64,000 nucleotides of DNA from Brevibacterium sp. 'Marine'. GTDB lineage: Bacteria > Actinomycetota > Actinomycetes > Actinomycetales > Brevibacteriaceae. Of this stretch, positions 35,407 to 43,357 are shown one piece after another. The stretch lies in contig NZ_CP051626.1 in assembly GCF_012844365.1 (NCBI RefSeq), forward strand, positions 1,922,001 through 1,986,000, written 5' to 3'. A model generated the notes under the pieces. That model did no database searches, had not been told where the DNA came from, and saw only the letters and a list, made by a program, of their open reading frames with translations. A program made the translations under genes and the position numbers. How positions within the stretch are numbered: position 1 is the stretch's first letter; each line of letters starts with the position of its first letter.

Positions 35407-36341
35407 CCGGCACACACTCAGTCGGCGGAGCCGGGCGTTTCGCTCCGAGCCCGAGCGGTGACCTCCACATCGGCAATATCCGCACCGGACTGCTCAGCTA
35501 TGTGCGTGCCCGGCAGACGGGCCGCCGGTTCCTGTGGCGGGTCGAAGACCTCGATCGGGTGAAGACCGGCGCGGCCGACTCGCAGCTCGAGGTCTTCGCC
35601 GACCTCGGAGTCGTTCCCGACGAGCGTCCCCTTGTCCAGTCCGCACGCACCGCAGAGTACTCGGACGCGATTGCGAGGCTGGCAGCCGACGGTCTCGTCT
35701 ACGAATGCTATTGCTCACGCAAGGACATCGCCCAGGCCCCGAGCGCACCCCATGCACCACCCGGGGCGTATCCCGGGACCTGTCGCAGTCTCGGCGAGGG
35801 AGAGCGGGAATCGGCCCGACGGAGACTCGAGGCGAACAACCGGCAGCCGGCGCTGCGTCTGCACACGGACAACCGAGAGCACAGCATCACCGATGTGCTG
35901 CTGGGCCGAGTGGAGGCCCTTGTCGACGATCTCGTGCTGCGGCGAGGCGACGGCGTCTACGCCTACAACCTCACCGTCGTCGTCGATGACGCAGAGAGCG
36001 GAATCGACGAGATCCTGCGCGGGGACGATCTGGCCTCCTCTGCACCGCGGCAGGCATATCTGGCACAGCTGTTGGGTCTGCCCGCACCGGGCTGGGTCCA
36101 TGTGCCCCTGGTGCTCAACGACAGCGGCCAGCGGCTGGCCAAACGCGACGGCGCGGTGACCTATCAGCAGCTGCGCAGCCTCGGGTGGAGCGTCGAGGAC
36201 GTCTTCGCCTGGATGCAGCAGTCACTCGGGTTCGACGGTACCGGCTCCCGGTGGAGGTCCGTCGATGACATGATCAGGAGTGTCGACTTCACCGGGATGC
36301 CGACCGCACCGACGGTCTTCGTCCCACCTGTGGGTGGTTAG
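35403..36341 (+). CDS. gluQ: glutamyl-Q tRNA(Asp) synthetase
   Basis: Protein of 312 residues that resembles the catalytic half of glutamyl-tRNA synthetase without an anticodon-binding domain. It attaches glutamate to queuosine at position 34 of tRNA-Asp. It begins GRFAPSPSGDLHIGNIRTG (HIGH-like motif), has the zinc ligands in ECYCSRKDI and GAYPGTC, and the KMSKS-like motif RLAKRDG. The length matches the family. It is coupled to the upstream GNAT gene by a 4-nt overlap. Confidence 0.93.
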   Translation: MTGTHSVGGAGRFAPSPSGDLHIGNIRTGLLSYVRARQTGRRFLWRVEDLDRVKTGAADSQLEVFADLGVVPDERPLVQSARTAEYSDAIARLAADGLVYECYCSRKDIAQAPSAPHAPPGAYPGTCRSLGEGERESARRRLEANNRQPALRLHTDNREHSITDVLLGRVEALVDDLVLRRGDGVYAYNLTVVVDDAESGIDEILRGDDLASSAPRQAYLAQLLGLPAPGWVHVPLVLNDSGQRLAKRDGAVTYQQLRSLGWSVEDVFAWMQQSLGFDGTGSRWRSVDDMIRSVDFTGMPTAPTVFVPPVGG

Positions 36342-36384
36342 GCCCGCGTTCGTCAGGCCGCCTGTTCGTCAGCTCGCGTGGCCG

Positions 36385-37593
36385 TCAGGCCGCGGACGAG
36401 TCGGCGGCGTCTCGGATGACTCCGTCGTAGATGGATTCGAAGGTGTCGAGCGTGTATTCGATATCGTGTTTGGCCACGACGTCGAGCGACGCTTTCGACA
36501 TGTCATCGAGATCGGCTTCGGGCATCCGGCAGATGCGGGTGAAGCGATCGGCCAGGGCGTCGGTGTCGCGCGGCGGGAACAGATACCCGTTGACTCCGTC
36601 GCGGACGAGGTGCGGCAGGGCCACCGCATCGGCAACGACCACGGGTTTGCGCGAGGCCAGCGCCTCCAGCGTGGCGATGGACTGCAGCTCAGCGGTCGAG
36701 GGCATACAGAAGAAGGTGCAGCGCTGGTAGGCGTCCATGAGCGCCTTGTCGCTGATCTTTCCGAGCACATGCACTCGGTCGGCGATGCCGAGTTCCTCCG
36801 CCAGGTGCTTCAGCGGTTCCTCCTGGTCACCGCCGCCGACGATATCGGCTTCGAGCCCCAACTCCGGATCGGTCTTCGCCACTGCCTCGACGATGTCTGC
36901 GGCATGCTTCTCCGAGGAGAGGCGACCGACGAAGAGGACGCGCGGGGGAACGGCCCGTGACTGGGCGCAGTCGAGTTCGCGCAGATGAGCGAAGCGTTCC
37001 AGATCGATCCCGCACGAGACCGCTCGGATGGGAGAGGAGAAGCCGTTCTCGGTGAGCAGATCGGCCGCCAACTGTGTGGGCACCGTGATGAAGTCAGCGG
37101 ACTGGAACTTCCGGCGCAGATCCCACCAGGCGATGGCGGTGCCGCCGTCGAGAACGGGCTTCGGAGCTCTGAGGTAGGGACGGACGTTGTCGGGCATGAA
37201 ATGGTTCGTGGCCACGACGGGGATGGCCCGCCTGATCGATTCGGAGAAGGCAAAGCGGCCGATGACGAAGTGAGCCTGTGTATGCACGACATCGGGACGG
37301 ATGCTGTCGAGGAGTCGGGAAAGTTCGGGCTTCGTCTCCCACGGCATGCAGATCATCCACGTCGGGTGCAACGGCCAGCGGTGAGCGGTGAGTCGGTGAA
37401 CGGTGACCCCGTTCTCGACGCTGACCGAGGGTTTGCCCGTCGCCGAAGGGCAGGCGACATGGACATCGTTGCCGCGGCCGGCGAGGCCTGCGGCGAGCCG
37501 TTCGGCGAACTTCGCGGCACCGTTGACTTCGGGGGCGTACGTCTCTGCCGGAATGAGGATCCGGCGTTTCGGAGTGGGACGGTGCGCAGACAG
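36385..37593 (-). CDS. glycosyltransferase (GT4 type) with probable CTG start
   Basis: Retaining glycosyltransferase of about 402 residues with two Rossmann domains. The N-terminus reads RILIPAETYAPEVNGAAKFA, which contains the glycine-rich acceptor loop. The C-terminal domain has VLFVGRLSSEKHAADIVEAV and the donor-binding region FCMPSTAELQSIATLEALAS. No ATG, GTG or TTG lies upstream of this N-terminus after the in-frame stop at 37597-37599. The first usable codon is CTG at 37593, with GGAG of GAGGAGAG nine nt upstream. A TTG at 37371 would delete the conserved N-terminal loop. It follows the transporter gene by 3 nt, so the two may act on one substrate. Confidence 0.85.
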   Translation of the reverse strand: MSAHRPTPKRRILIPAETYAPEVNGAAKFAERLAAGLAGRGNDVHVACPSATGKPSVSVENGVTVHRLTAHRWPLHPTWMICMPWETKPELSRLLDSIRPDVVHTQAHFVIGRFAFSESIRRAIPVVATNHFMPDNVRPYLRAPKPVLDGGTAIAWWDLRRKFQSADFITVPTQLAADLLTENGFSSPIRAVSCGIDLERFAHLRELDCAQSRAVPPRVLFVGRLSSEKHAADIVEAVAKTDPELGLEADIVGGGDQEEPLKHLAEELGIADRVHVLGKISDKALMDAYQRCTFFCMPSTAELQSIATLEALASRKPVVVADAVALPHLVRDGVNGYLFPPRDTDALADRFTRICRMPEADLDDMSKASLDVVAKHDIEYTLDTFESIYDGVIRDAADSSAA

Positions 37594-37596
37594 GAT

Positions 37597-38508
37597 TCAG
37601 CTCTCCTCGGTGTCGGTCATGGTGTCGGAACGGCGGGCGTTCCTGCGCTGAGCTTCTCGATCTCTGACATCGGGATGATACCGCGACAATACAACGACGG
37701 CTGCGCAGGCGACCAATCCGGTGAGCGTGATGGTCAGGATCAGCCAGATGGGGGAGTGGGCCGCCTCGCCGAGGACGATGGTGCCCAGGATGACGGCACC
37801 GATCGGGTCGATGACTGTCAGCCCGGCGATGACCATCTCCGGAGGGCCCGCCGCATAGGAGTTCTGGACGAACAGGGAACCGAGGGCAACCGCCGCCACC
37901 AGTGCGGCGACGTTGATCCAGGTGACCTGGTCGATGCCGGCCCGGAGGAACTGGACGCTGACCAGGTGGGCGTTCGTCGCCACACAGGCGAAGAGCAGTC
38001 CGGCCGCGATGATGAGAACCAGCTGCGGGGCATAACGGAAGACGAGGACGATCACCAGGCCGATCGCGACGGCGATGGCGGTGATCCAGAACAGGGGCAT
38101 CGCATCGGCGCCGAGGTGGACCTCCGACTGTGCGGTCGTGGCCGAGAGCGCGACGAAGGCCGTCACCCCGGCGGTGCACCAGACGACGGACTGGACGAGT
38201 CGTCTGTTGACCTTGAGGCCGCGGTGACGGACGCCGAGCAGCACGGAGACGATGAGTGAGAATGCCCCGATCGGCTGGACGACCATCACCGGGGCCAGGG
38301 CCAGGGCGACGAAATTGCCCGCCGTTCCCACGCCGAGGATGGTCAGCCCGAGCAGCCAACGGCGGTTGCGGAGCAGGTCGGTGAAATGTGCCCAGCTCAG
38401 TCCGTTGTGGGAGTCATCCTGTCCGGCAACGGCTTCATGCTGATACAAGGCGCCATAGGCCAGTGCCACGGCCGCGAGGACGGCGAGGGCGATTGCCGCT
38501 ATGGTCAC
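37597..38508 (-). CDS. DMT-superfamily multi-helix membrane protein
   Basis: Membrane protein of about 303 residues with nine or ten hydrophobic helices. Repeats of the EamA/DMT type are visible (NFVALALAPVMVVQPIGAFS in the first half and GLTVIDPIGAVILGTIVLGE in the second). It ends in a charged tail RDREAQRRNARRSD. I place the start at the GTG at 38508, which has GGAAG seven nt upstream; the frame is open to 38676 without a site. Its stop overlaps the ribosome-binding region of the glycosyltransferase gene. The substrate is unknown; transport of a sugar-lipid or precursor would fit the neighbour. Confidence 0.75.
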   Translation of the reverse strand: MTIAAIALAVLAAVALAYGALYQHEAVAGQDDSHNGLSWAHFTDLLRNRRWLLGLTILGVGTAGNFVALALAPVMVVQPIGAFSLIVSVLLGVRHRGLKVNRRLVQSVVWCTAGVTAFVALSATTAQSEVHLGADAMPLFWITAIAVAIGLVIVLVFRYAPQLVLIIAAGLLFACVATNAHLVSVQFLRAGIDQVTWINVAALVAAVALGSLFVQNSYAAGPPEMVIAGLTVIDPIGAVILGTIVLGEAAHSPIWLILTITLTGLVACAAVVVLSRYHPDVRDREAQRRNARRSDTMTDTEES

Positions 38509-38764
38509 GATGAGTCTTCCGGTTTCGACGGTGCGGTTCTGGGGTGGGGATCGCTTTGAGTCTATCGCGCAGGACGGCGGTGAAGATGGCCGCGGACTGT
38601 GTTTGTCCTGACTGTAAGGCAACCCTGCGGCAACGGGTGGGGAAACCCTCAATGCTGTGGCCGAAGCACCCTCCACGCTGTGAGCTAAAGCACTTGTCTT
38701 GGTTTTGTTCGTCGGCCGGGAGGTTTGCTAAGCTGGAACACACGTCCGCAGGAAACTGCGGTAT

Positions 38765-38837
38765 TCCTCCGTAGCTCAGTTGGCAGAGCATTCGACTGTT
38801 AATCGAAGGGTCGCTGGTTCGAGCCCAGCCGGGGGAG
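38765..38837 (+). tRNA. tRNA-Asn (anticodon GTT)
   Basis: 73-nt cloverleaf with acceptor stem TCCTCCG / CGGGGGA. The anticodon stem-loop TTCGA CTGTTAA TCGAA gives GTT, and the T arm is CTGG TTCGAGC CCAG. No encoded CCA. A hairpin terminator follows directly. Confidence 0.95.
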
Positions 38838-38842
38838 CAGCA

Positions 38843-38871
38843 AAGGCCTCGTCCATCACGGACGGGGCCTT
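38843..38871 (+). terminator. terminator of tRNA-Asn
   Basis: A 12-bp stem with one mismatch (AAGGCCTCGTCC / GGACGGGGCCTT) and a 5-nt loop, followed by TCGTCGTT. Confidence 0.75.
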
Positions 38872-38948
38872 CGTCGTTGCCCGACATTGCCCTCGGTGCC
38901 GTCGACGCGGCTGGGGAATAGGCTCCGCGCACGGCAAGTTCATCTGGC

Positions 38949-39188
38949 ATGAAATCTTTCGGATTCCTCAGTTTCGGTCACTATGACAACGGCGGCGACC
39001 TCGACGCCGGGCAGATGCTGCGCGATGCTGTTGAGATCTCAGTGGGCGCCGACGAACTCGGCGTCAACGGCGCCTCCTTCCGGGTCCATCATTTCGCGAC
39101 CCAGGCAGCCTCGCCCATTCCGCTGCTGTCGACGATTGCCGGGAAGACCAGCAGGATCGAGGTCGGTACCGGAGTCATCGATATGAGG
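38949..39188 (+). pseudogene. 5' part of a split LLM flavin-dependent oxidoreductase gene
   Basis: Eighty codons of a luciferase-like monooxygenase start (KSFGFLSFGHYDNGGDLDAG, then RVHHFATQAASPIPLLSTIA and EVGTGVIDMR). The frame then runs into an IS481-family element and stops at 39218. The continuation, beginning MRYENPLHLAEEAAALDLL, is found at 46602. Joining 38949-39182 to 46602-47390 gives one frame of 340 codons, the normal size for the family, so the gene was inactivated by the insertion. The fragment keeps a good ATG start and may still be transcribed. Confidence 0.92.
39175..39188 (+). repeat. 14-bp target duplication, left copy
   Basis: TCATCGATATGAGG, identical to 40823-40836. The pair flanks the IS481-family element exactly. 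Confidence 0.93.
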
Positions 39189-40822
39189 TGTGTAACCTCG
39201 CGACTTCGTGGACACTGAATCTCACCCCTTCGGGGACACTCGACCTCAGAGCTTTGTACACACCTACCATCGCTGGCGCGGCTGCCCAACAGCGTCAGGA
39301 GAACACCTCCGGCAACACCATCTGACGAGTCTCGAACTCTGCTTCGTACTCAGCGTGCTTTCGTACCCACTGCTTCGTCGGATTCACGATCTGGACTCCC
39401 TTGATCGCATACGACGCGACTGTTCTCTTCCGTTCCTTAATCGCGACCATCGGCAGGGGGAACGAGAACACGATCTCACCGGTGACCATGTCCGAGAGAA
39501 AGAATGCCTCATCGGTGATCGCCCGATAGAACTGACGACCAGCAAAGGTCATCGGCAGCGACACCTGTAACCCTTGATAGTAGACCTGATGGTTGGCCCG
39601 AGTAACCTCGACGACCGACTGTCCCGGTGCCTGCTCGCTGGTGGGGTCGGGGAGAATGTTACCGGTTTTCGATATCGCCAGTCCCACCTGGTCGAGGTTG
39701 TTCCGTAAGCGGATGCGTTTGCTCAGATATTCCGCAGCTTTCGCCTCCAACACGGCCATGGGAATCGGATCTGTCGCCGGCGTGTGTTCCAGCAGGTTCC
39801 AGGCCGTGGCTGGAGTGGCACCACCGACTGACTGGTGGGGTCGTCGTTTGTTGTAATGGTCGCGGAAGCGACGCAGGAGTGCCCGTACGGCTTCCAGGTT
39901 GGCGGGGGTGTTCGCGTCGAGGAACCTGATCAGGGTCTGGTGGGAGCGTTCGTTCTTACCCAGCGTTGTCGGCTTACCCGGCAGCCCGCTGATCGGCATG
40001 GCTCCTTTCGACGCGAGGAATGTCTCCACCGCTCCGATCCGTCCTTGTCGCAGCTGATTGAACGCCGAGGAATTATCCGACAGCACTTCCTTTGGCGCAC
40101 CGTATTCGGCGATCGCAGCAGCAAGCATCTGATGTGCGTCGGCACTGTTCTCGGCTCGGGAATGTGCTGTCGTGCCGACGTCGAAGCGGGTGGCGTCATC
40201 GAGGAGCTGATAGATCGTGATGATCGTCCCGGTCGTCAGTGTGTATTCGAAGGCGTCGAGTTGCCACAGGGCCATGGCGGTAGATCTCGAGAAGGGAATG
40301 TAAGAGGACTTGGGTCTCTTCTTCGGGGAGGCTTCGACATGGCCGACACTGGCCAAGAGCCGCGCGATCGTTGCCGGCGAGGGAACCTTCCCACCGGGGA
40401 AAGTGTCGGCGATAAGGGCTTCGTAGTGGATGGTTCTGGGTCCGTAGTCCCAGCCGTCGAATTTGAGCTGTTTGCGGATGCGGACGAGCTCGTTGACCAC
40501 GTCGGGACCGTATCGGCGGGCCGGTTGCTTCGGTGCTCGGGATCGCGGGTGTAAAGCTGCTTTCGACTCATGTTGGGACCGGGTGCGGATCTTGTAGAAC
40601 ACACTGCGGGAAATCTTAAGTGACCGGCAGAACTCAGTTACGGAAAGGGCTCCGGGCTGGGTCGGGTCGTAGTTGATGATGTCCGCGCGCACCCGCGGTG
40701 TCAGAGAATTCGTCATGACACGAATATCACCGACTGCCGCATCGAGTGTGTTCACAATGTCATGAGACATGGTGTCTCCGATGTCATGAGATCGTGTGTC
40801 CACGATGTGTTGAGACAGGACA
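39189..40822 (-). mobile_element. IS481-family insertion sequence
   Basis: Element of 1634 bp flanked by a perfect 14-bp direct repeat. The imperfect terminal repeats at 39189-39215 and 40796-40822 both begin TGT and share TCGTGGACAC. Inside each end a second copy of a GGxGACAC...CTCA motif occurs, as expected for transposase binding sites. It holds one full-length transposase gene. Confidence 0.92.
39295..40716 (-). CDS. IS481-family DDE transposase
   Basis: Transposase of 473 residues. An N-terminal helix-turn-helix (LSVTEFCRSLKISRSVFYKI) is followed by the rve integrase core with DDE residues in LWQLDAFEYTL, VLSDNSSAF and GKNERSHQT. A C-terminal beta-rich domain completes it. The ATG at 40716 was chosen; the frame is open to 40890, but that part crosses the element's terminal repeat. 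All catalytic residues are intact, so the element may be mobile. Strong similarity of both ends supports recent insertion. Confidence 0.92.
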   Translation of the reverse strand: MTNSLTPRVRADIINYDPTQPGALSVTEFCRSLKISRSVFYKIRTRSQHESKAALHPRSRAPKQPARRYGPDVVNELVRIRKQLKFDGWDYGPRTIHYEALIADTFPGGKVPSPATIARLLASVGHVEASPKKRPKSSYIPFSRSTAMALWQLDAFEYTLTTGTIITIYQLLDDATRFDVGTTAHSRAENSADAHQMLAAAIAEYGAPKEVLSDNSSAFNQLRQGRIGAVETFLASKGAMPISGLPGKPTTLGKNERSHQTLIRFLDANTPANLEAVRALLRRFRDHYNKRRPHQSVGGATPATAWNLLEHTPATDPIPMAVLEAKAAEYLSKRIRLRNNLDQVGLAISKTGNILPDPTSEQAPGQSVVEVTRANHQVYYQGLQVSLPMTFAGRQFYRAITDEAFFLSDMVTGEIVFSFPLPMVAIKERKRTVASYAIKGVQIVNPTKQWVRKHAEYEAEFETRQMVLPEVFS

Positions 40823-40836
40823 TCATCGATATGAGG
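40823..40836 (+). repeat. 14-bp target duplication, right copy
   Basis: TCATCGATATGAGG, identical to 39175-39188. It contains the ATG that may start the mobC-like gene. Confidence 0.93.
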
Positions 40837-41055
40837 TACAAGTACCCTGCTGGCCCTGACCGTACGGCTCCCAACACCAATGATGGTCATGGAGTCGATG
40901 AGCCCCAGGCGAATCGCGACGTGAGCATCGACGTGCGGGTCACGAAGGCGGAGCGCGAAGCGGTTCGGCGACGTGCTCGCAGGCTCGGCGTGCAGCCGAG
41001 CAAATGGGTACGCACGGTCATTCTCGACGCCCTGGACTCCCGCCGGGACGTCTAG
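40831..41055 (+). CDS. MobC-like mobilisation protein, N-terminal ribbon-helix-helix part
   Basis: Seventy-four residues with a ribbon-helix-helix DNA-binding motif (DVSIDVRVTKAEREAVRRRA, then GVQPSKWVRTVIL) as in relaxosome accessory MobC proteins. It ends at a TAG just where the usual C-terminal half should follow. That half is present in another frame from about 41040. The ATG at 40831 lies in the IS481 target duplication; a GTG at 40921 is an alternative start. It is probably one gene with a 1-nt deletion, but a programmed frameshift or two subunits cannot be excluded. Confidence 0.65.
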   Translation: MRYKYPAGPDRTAPNTNDGHGVDEPQANRDVSIDVRVTKAEREAVRRRARRLGVQPSKWVRTVILDALDSRRDV

Positions 41056-41240
41056 AGGTCGCGGCGGCCTCCACGCCGTCGCCGGAGCTGGGTCAGGCGG
41101 TCGAGCAGGTGCGCCGAATCGGGATCAACCTGAACCAGGCGGTGCGTCGCGGTGGTGCCCTCGACGACGATCTGCTGCGCGAGGTCATGGAATCGATGGA
41201 TGCCGTGCGGGCACAGCTCGGGGATCGGACGGCGCTATGA
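41004..41240 (+). CDS. MobC-like C-terminal part in a shifted frame
   Basis: The frame encodes the typical MobC C-terminus (LGQAVEQVRRIGINLNQAVR, then LREVMESMDAVRAQLG), which contacts the relaxase. It overlaps the ribbon-helix-helix frame, shifted by -1. Its stop overlaps the relaxase ATG (ATGA at 41237), so if translated it couples to the relaxase. The first 35 residues read from the ATG at 41004 are probably not native protein. Confidence 0.6.
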   Translation: MGTHGHSRRPGLPPGRLEVAAASTPSPELGQAVEQVRRIGINLNQAVRRGGALDDDLLREVMESMDAVRAQLGDRTAL

Positions 41241-42406
41241 GTACGGTCAACGTGAAGCCATCGCGGTCCGCCAGCGACTCGGTCGGGTACGCGCTGTACG
41301 GCAACGACAAGGACAAGCGCACAGAGCACGTCCAGACCGGCACCGATCGTGCCGCAGCGATGTCGTGCTCGGTGGAGTCGCCGTGGGCCTTCGTCGCCCG
41401 CGCAGAGGCTCTGGCGAGGGCCCACGGGCGGAAGAACGAGCTGTACTCGTACACGCAGAATTTCTCGCCGGACGAGTTCGGCAAGAACGACCGGGGGCAC
41501 GTGCAGCGGGTCAATGAGCTGGGCGTGAAGCTCGCGGAGCGGATGCACTCGGCCGATCACCTCGTGGTGACCCACGCCGACTCGGCCGGCGGGCACCTGC
41601 ACAACCACTTCTACGTCATCAACCACGACAGCCTCACCGGGAAGTCGCTGCAGCGGAACACGTCGTGGAAGAACGGCCTGCGCCGGGCCAACGACGAACT
41701 GATGCAAGACGAGGGGTGCCAGGTCCTCCCGTCGCCGGAGCAAGCAAAGCCGGACTGGTCGCAGCGCCGGGAGGACTTCGCGTCAGGCGGATTCGAGCGC
41801 ATCCTCGGGGACAAGGTCGCCGCCTCGCTGCGGGACAAGCGGTCAGTGGACCGGGCGGGATTCACCGAGGTACTCGACGAGCATGGCGTCGCCCTCGCAG
41901 AGACCCAGCGTGACGGCTGGACGTACAAGATGCGCCGGGCCGACAACGGCAAGCTCGGCCGGAAGAAAGCATCCGGGCTGACGCCCGAGTTCACCGCCGA
42001 GGGCGCACAGCAAATCTTCGAGTTCCACGAGAACAACCGACCGAAGGAGCAGAGCAATGAGCATTCTCGACGAGATGAGGAACGAGCAGCAGGAGACCGA
42101 ACCGAGCTCGACGGCGTCGAATCTGTCGGAGCCTGCGAACGCCGACGTCATCGCAGCGGTCAACAGGCAGACGAAGGCCGTGAACGGACTGAAGTCGTAT
42201 CTGCGGATCGCGATCGAGGAAACCGTCAAGGAGGAGCTGAAGGGCCTGCCGTCGACCTTGCAGCCGTCCGTCAACAAGTCGCCGCAGATCGAGAGCACGC
42301 TCAGAGAGTTCGGGGAGAGTCTCGACGGGAAGCAGCTGCAGAGCGCCTCGCAGAGCTTGATCGCCGAAGCGCAAATGAATCGAGCAGTTACGGCCTCGGC
42401 GACTGA
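41237..42406 (+). CDS. relaxase / mobilisation nuclease (MobA-like)
   Basis: Plasmid transfer relaxase of 389 residues. The metal-binding triple-His motif HLHNHFYVINHD lies near residue 119. An N-terminal region SDSVGYALYGNDKDKRTEHV and the segment QNFSPDE are typical of actinobacterial MobA/VirD2-like nucleases that nick oriT. The C-terminal third, from about residue 275, is charged and low in complexity. There its coding sequence overlaps the mobB-like gene in another frame for 350 nt. The catalytic Tyr is expected near the N-terminus (GYALYG). No type IV secretion genes are present, so transfer would need a helper. Confidence 0.85.
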   Translation: MSTVNVKPSRSASDSVGYALYGNDKDKRTEHVQTGTDRAAAMSCSVESPWAFVARAEALARAHGRKNELYSYTQNFSPDEFGKNDRGHVQRVNELGVKLAERMHSADHLVVTHADSAGGHLHNHFYVINHDSLTGKSLQRNTSWKNGLRRANDELMQDEGCQVLPSPEQAKPDWSQRREDFASGGFERILGDKVAASLRDKRSVDRAGFTEVLDEHGVALAETQRDGWTYKMRRADNGKLGRKKASGLTPEFTAEGAQQIFEFHENNRPKEQSNEHSRRDEERAAGDRTELDGVESVGACERRRHRSGQQADEGRERTEVVSADRDRGNRQGGAEGPAVDLAAVRQQVAADREHAQRVRGESRREAAAERLAELDRRSANESSSYGLGD

Positions 42407-42899
42407 GAAGCTCCAGTCCCTGGCCGAGGACAACCAGAAGCTCGTGAGCCAGGTCGGCGGTGCCGTGCAGCGGATCGAGAAGCGCACCGAGGAGCGGGTC
42501 GAGAAGGCGGTCGAGCAGGTCGCCGGGGAGGCCTCGGCCACGATGACGGCGAACATCGACGCGTCGAACGAGCGCGCCGAGCGGATCATCGCCGCCACGG
42601 CGACGCTGGGGGCCCGTCAGCTATGGTCGGTCGCCGCGGCGATGCGCCTCGCCCTCCTGCCGGTGGTCGTGGTCGTCGCCGGGCTCTGGATGGGCATCGC
42701 CGGGCTCATTACGGGCGCTCAGTGGGCGGTGGACGTGGACGGGAGCGTGTGGCTCGGGATCGGGCGCTGGCTCGTGGTCGGCGCTGGCCTCGCCGGGGCC
42801 GGTTACGCCCTCTTCGCGTCCGTGCGTTGGGTCGCCGGCTTGGTGGAGACGTGGAAGGGCCGCGGGATGCCGACGTGGCCGAGCTGGCGCAAGAGGTGA
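42057..42899 (+). CDS. MobB-like membrane-anchored mobilisation protein
   Basis: Protein of 280 residues. Residues 70-190 are a long Glu/Gln/Lys-rich helical region likely to form a coiled coil (SLAEDNQKLVSQVGGAVQRI, then RTEERVEKAVEQV). Two hydrophobic helices follow near the C-terminus (LALLPVVVVVAGLWMGIAGL and WLVVGAGLAGAGYALFA). The layout matches MobB proteins that anchor the relaxosome to the membrane. The ATG at 42057 has GGAGCAGAGC upstream, inside the relaxase gene. The first 350 nt are therefore read in two frames. Confidence 0.7.
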   Translation: MSILDEMRNEQQETEPSSTASNLSEPANADVIAAVNRQTKAVNGLKSYLRIAIEETVKEELKGLPSTLQPSVNKSPQIESTLREFGESLDGKQLQSASQSLIAEAQMNRAVTASATEKLQSLAEDNQKLVSQVGGAVQRIEKRTEERVEKAVEQVAGEASATMTANIDASNERAERIIAATATLGARQLWSVAAAMRLALLPVVVVVAGLWMGIAGLITGAQWAVDVDGSVWLGIGRWLVVGAGLAGAGYALFASVRWVAGLVETWKGRGMPTWPSWRKR

Positions 42900-42961
42900 C
42901 CGCGATTCCCGAGGGCAAGCGCGCGGAGCGCGTGCGGCAGCCCCCTGCATCTGAACGATTG

Positions 42962-42996
42962 GTCAGCGTGCACTGTATAGTTCAGTGCATGCTGAC
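42962..42996. promoter_or_regulatory. CmtR operator-promoter with -10 in the palindrome centre
   Basis: A 35-bp interrupted palindrome, GTCAGC-N-TGCACTG-N7-CAGTGCA-N-GCTGAC, is perfect in both arm pairs. The 7-bp centre begins TATAGT (42976), a good -10 hexamer. The cmtR ATG at 42989 is the last base of the inner arm plus two more. Transcription would begin at or next to the ATG, giving a leaderless message blocked by bound CmtR. Confidence 0.8.
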
Positions 42997-43357
42997 TATT
43001 GCTTCGCGCCTCGACGTCATGAACCGGCTTGGCCGGGCCATGGCCGACCCGACGCGCTCCAAGATCCTGATGTCCCTGCTCGAGGGCCCGAGCCACCCTG
43101 CCGTGCTGTCGCGCGAGCTGGGGCTGACGCGCTCGAACGTGTCCAACCACCTGACGTGCCTGCGCGACTGCGGGATCGTGGTCGCCGAGCCCGAGGGCCG
43201 CCAGACCCGCTACGAGATCGCCGACCCGCACCTGGCCGGGGCGCTGACGGCGCTGGTGGACGTCACGCTCGCGGTGGACGAGAGCGCGCCGTGCATCGAC
43301 CCGCACTGCTCGGTGCCCGGCTGCTGCGCCGCGACCGGTTCAGGGGACGCCTCGTGA
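42989..43357 (+). CDS. cmtR: CmtR-type ArsR-family Cd(II)/Pb(II) sensor
   Basis: Winged-helix repressor of 122 residues. The DNA-recognition helix region is ELGLTRSNVSNHLTCLRDCG, containing the two Cys (C-x3-C) that bind metal in mycobacterial CmtR. A third ligand candidate is in the tail APCIDPHCSVPGCC, which is rich in Cys. Metal binding would release the operator at 42962-42996 and switch on the ATPase gene that overlaps its stop by 4 nt. The high GC content and plasmid context suggest acquisition from another actinobacterium. Confidence 0.93.
   Translation: MLTIASRLDVMNRLGRAMADPTRSKILMSLLEGPSHPAVLSRELGLTRSNVSNHLTCLRDCGIVVAEPEGRQTRYEIADPHLAGALTALVDVTLAVDESAPCIDPHCSVPGCCAATGSGDAS

Noticed and set aside
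38765..38837. tRNA-Asn as integration site of the nearby island
   Set aside because: No second copy of the tRNA 3' end was seen at either island edge, and the junctions lie inside the LLM gene 350 bp away.
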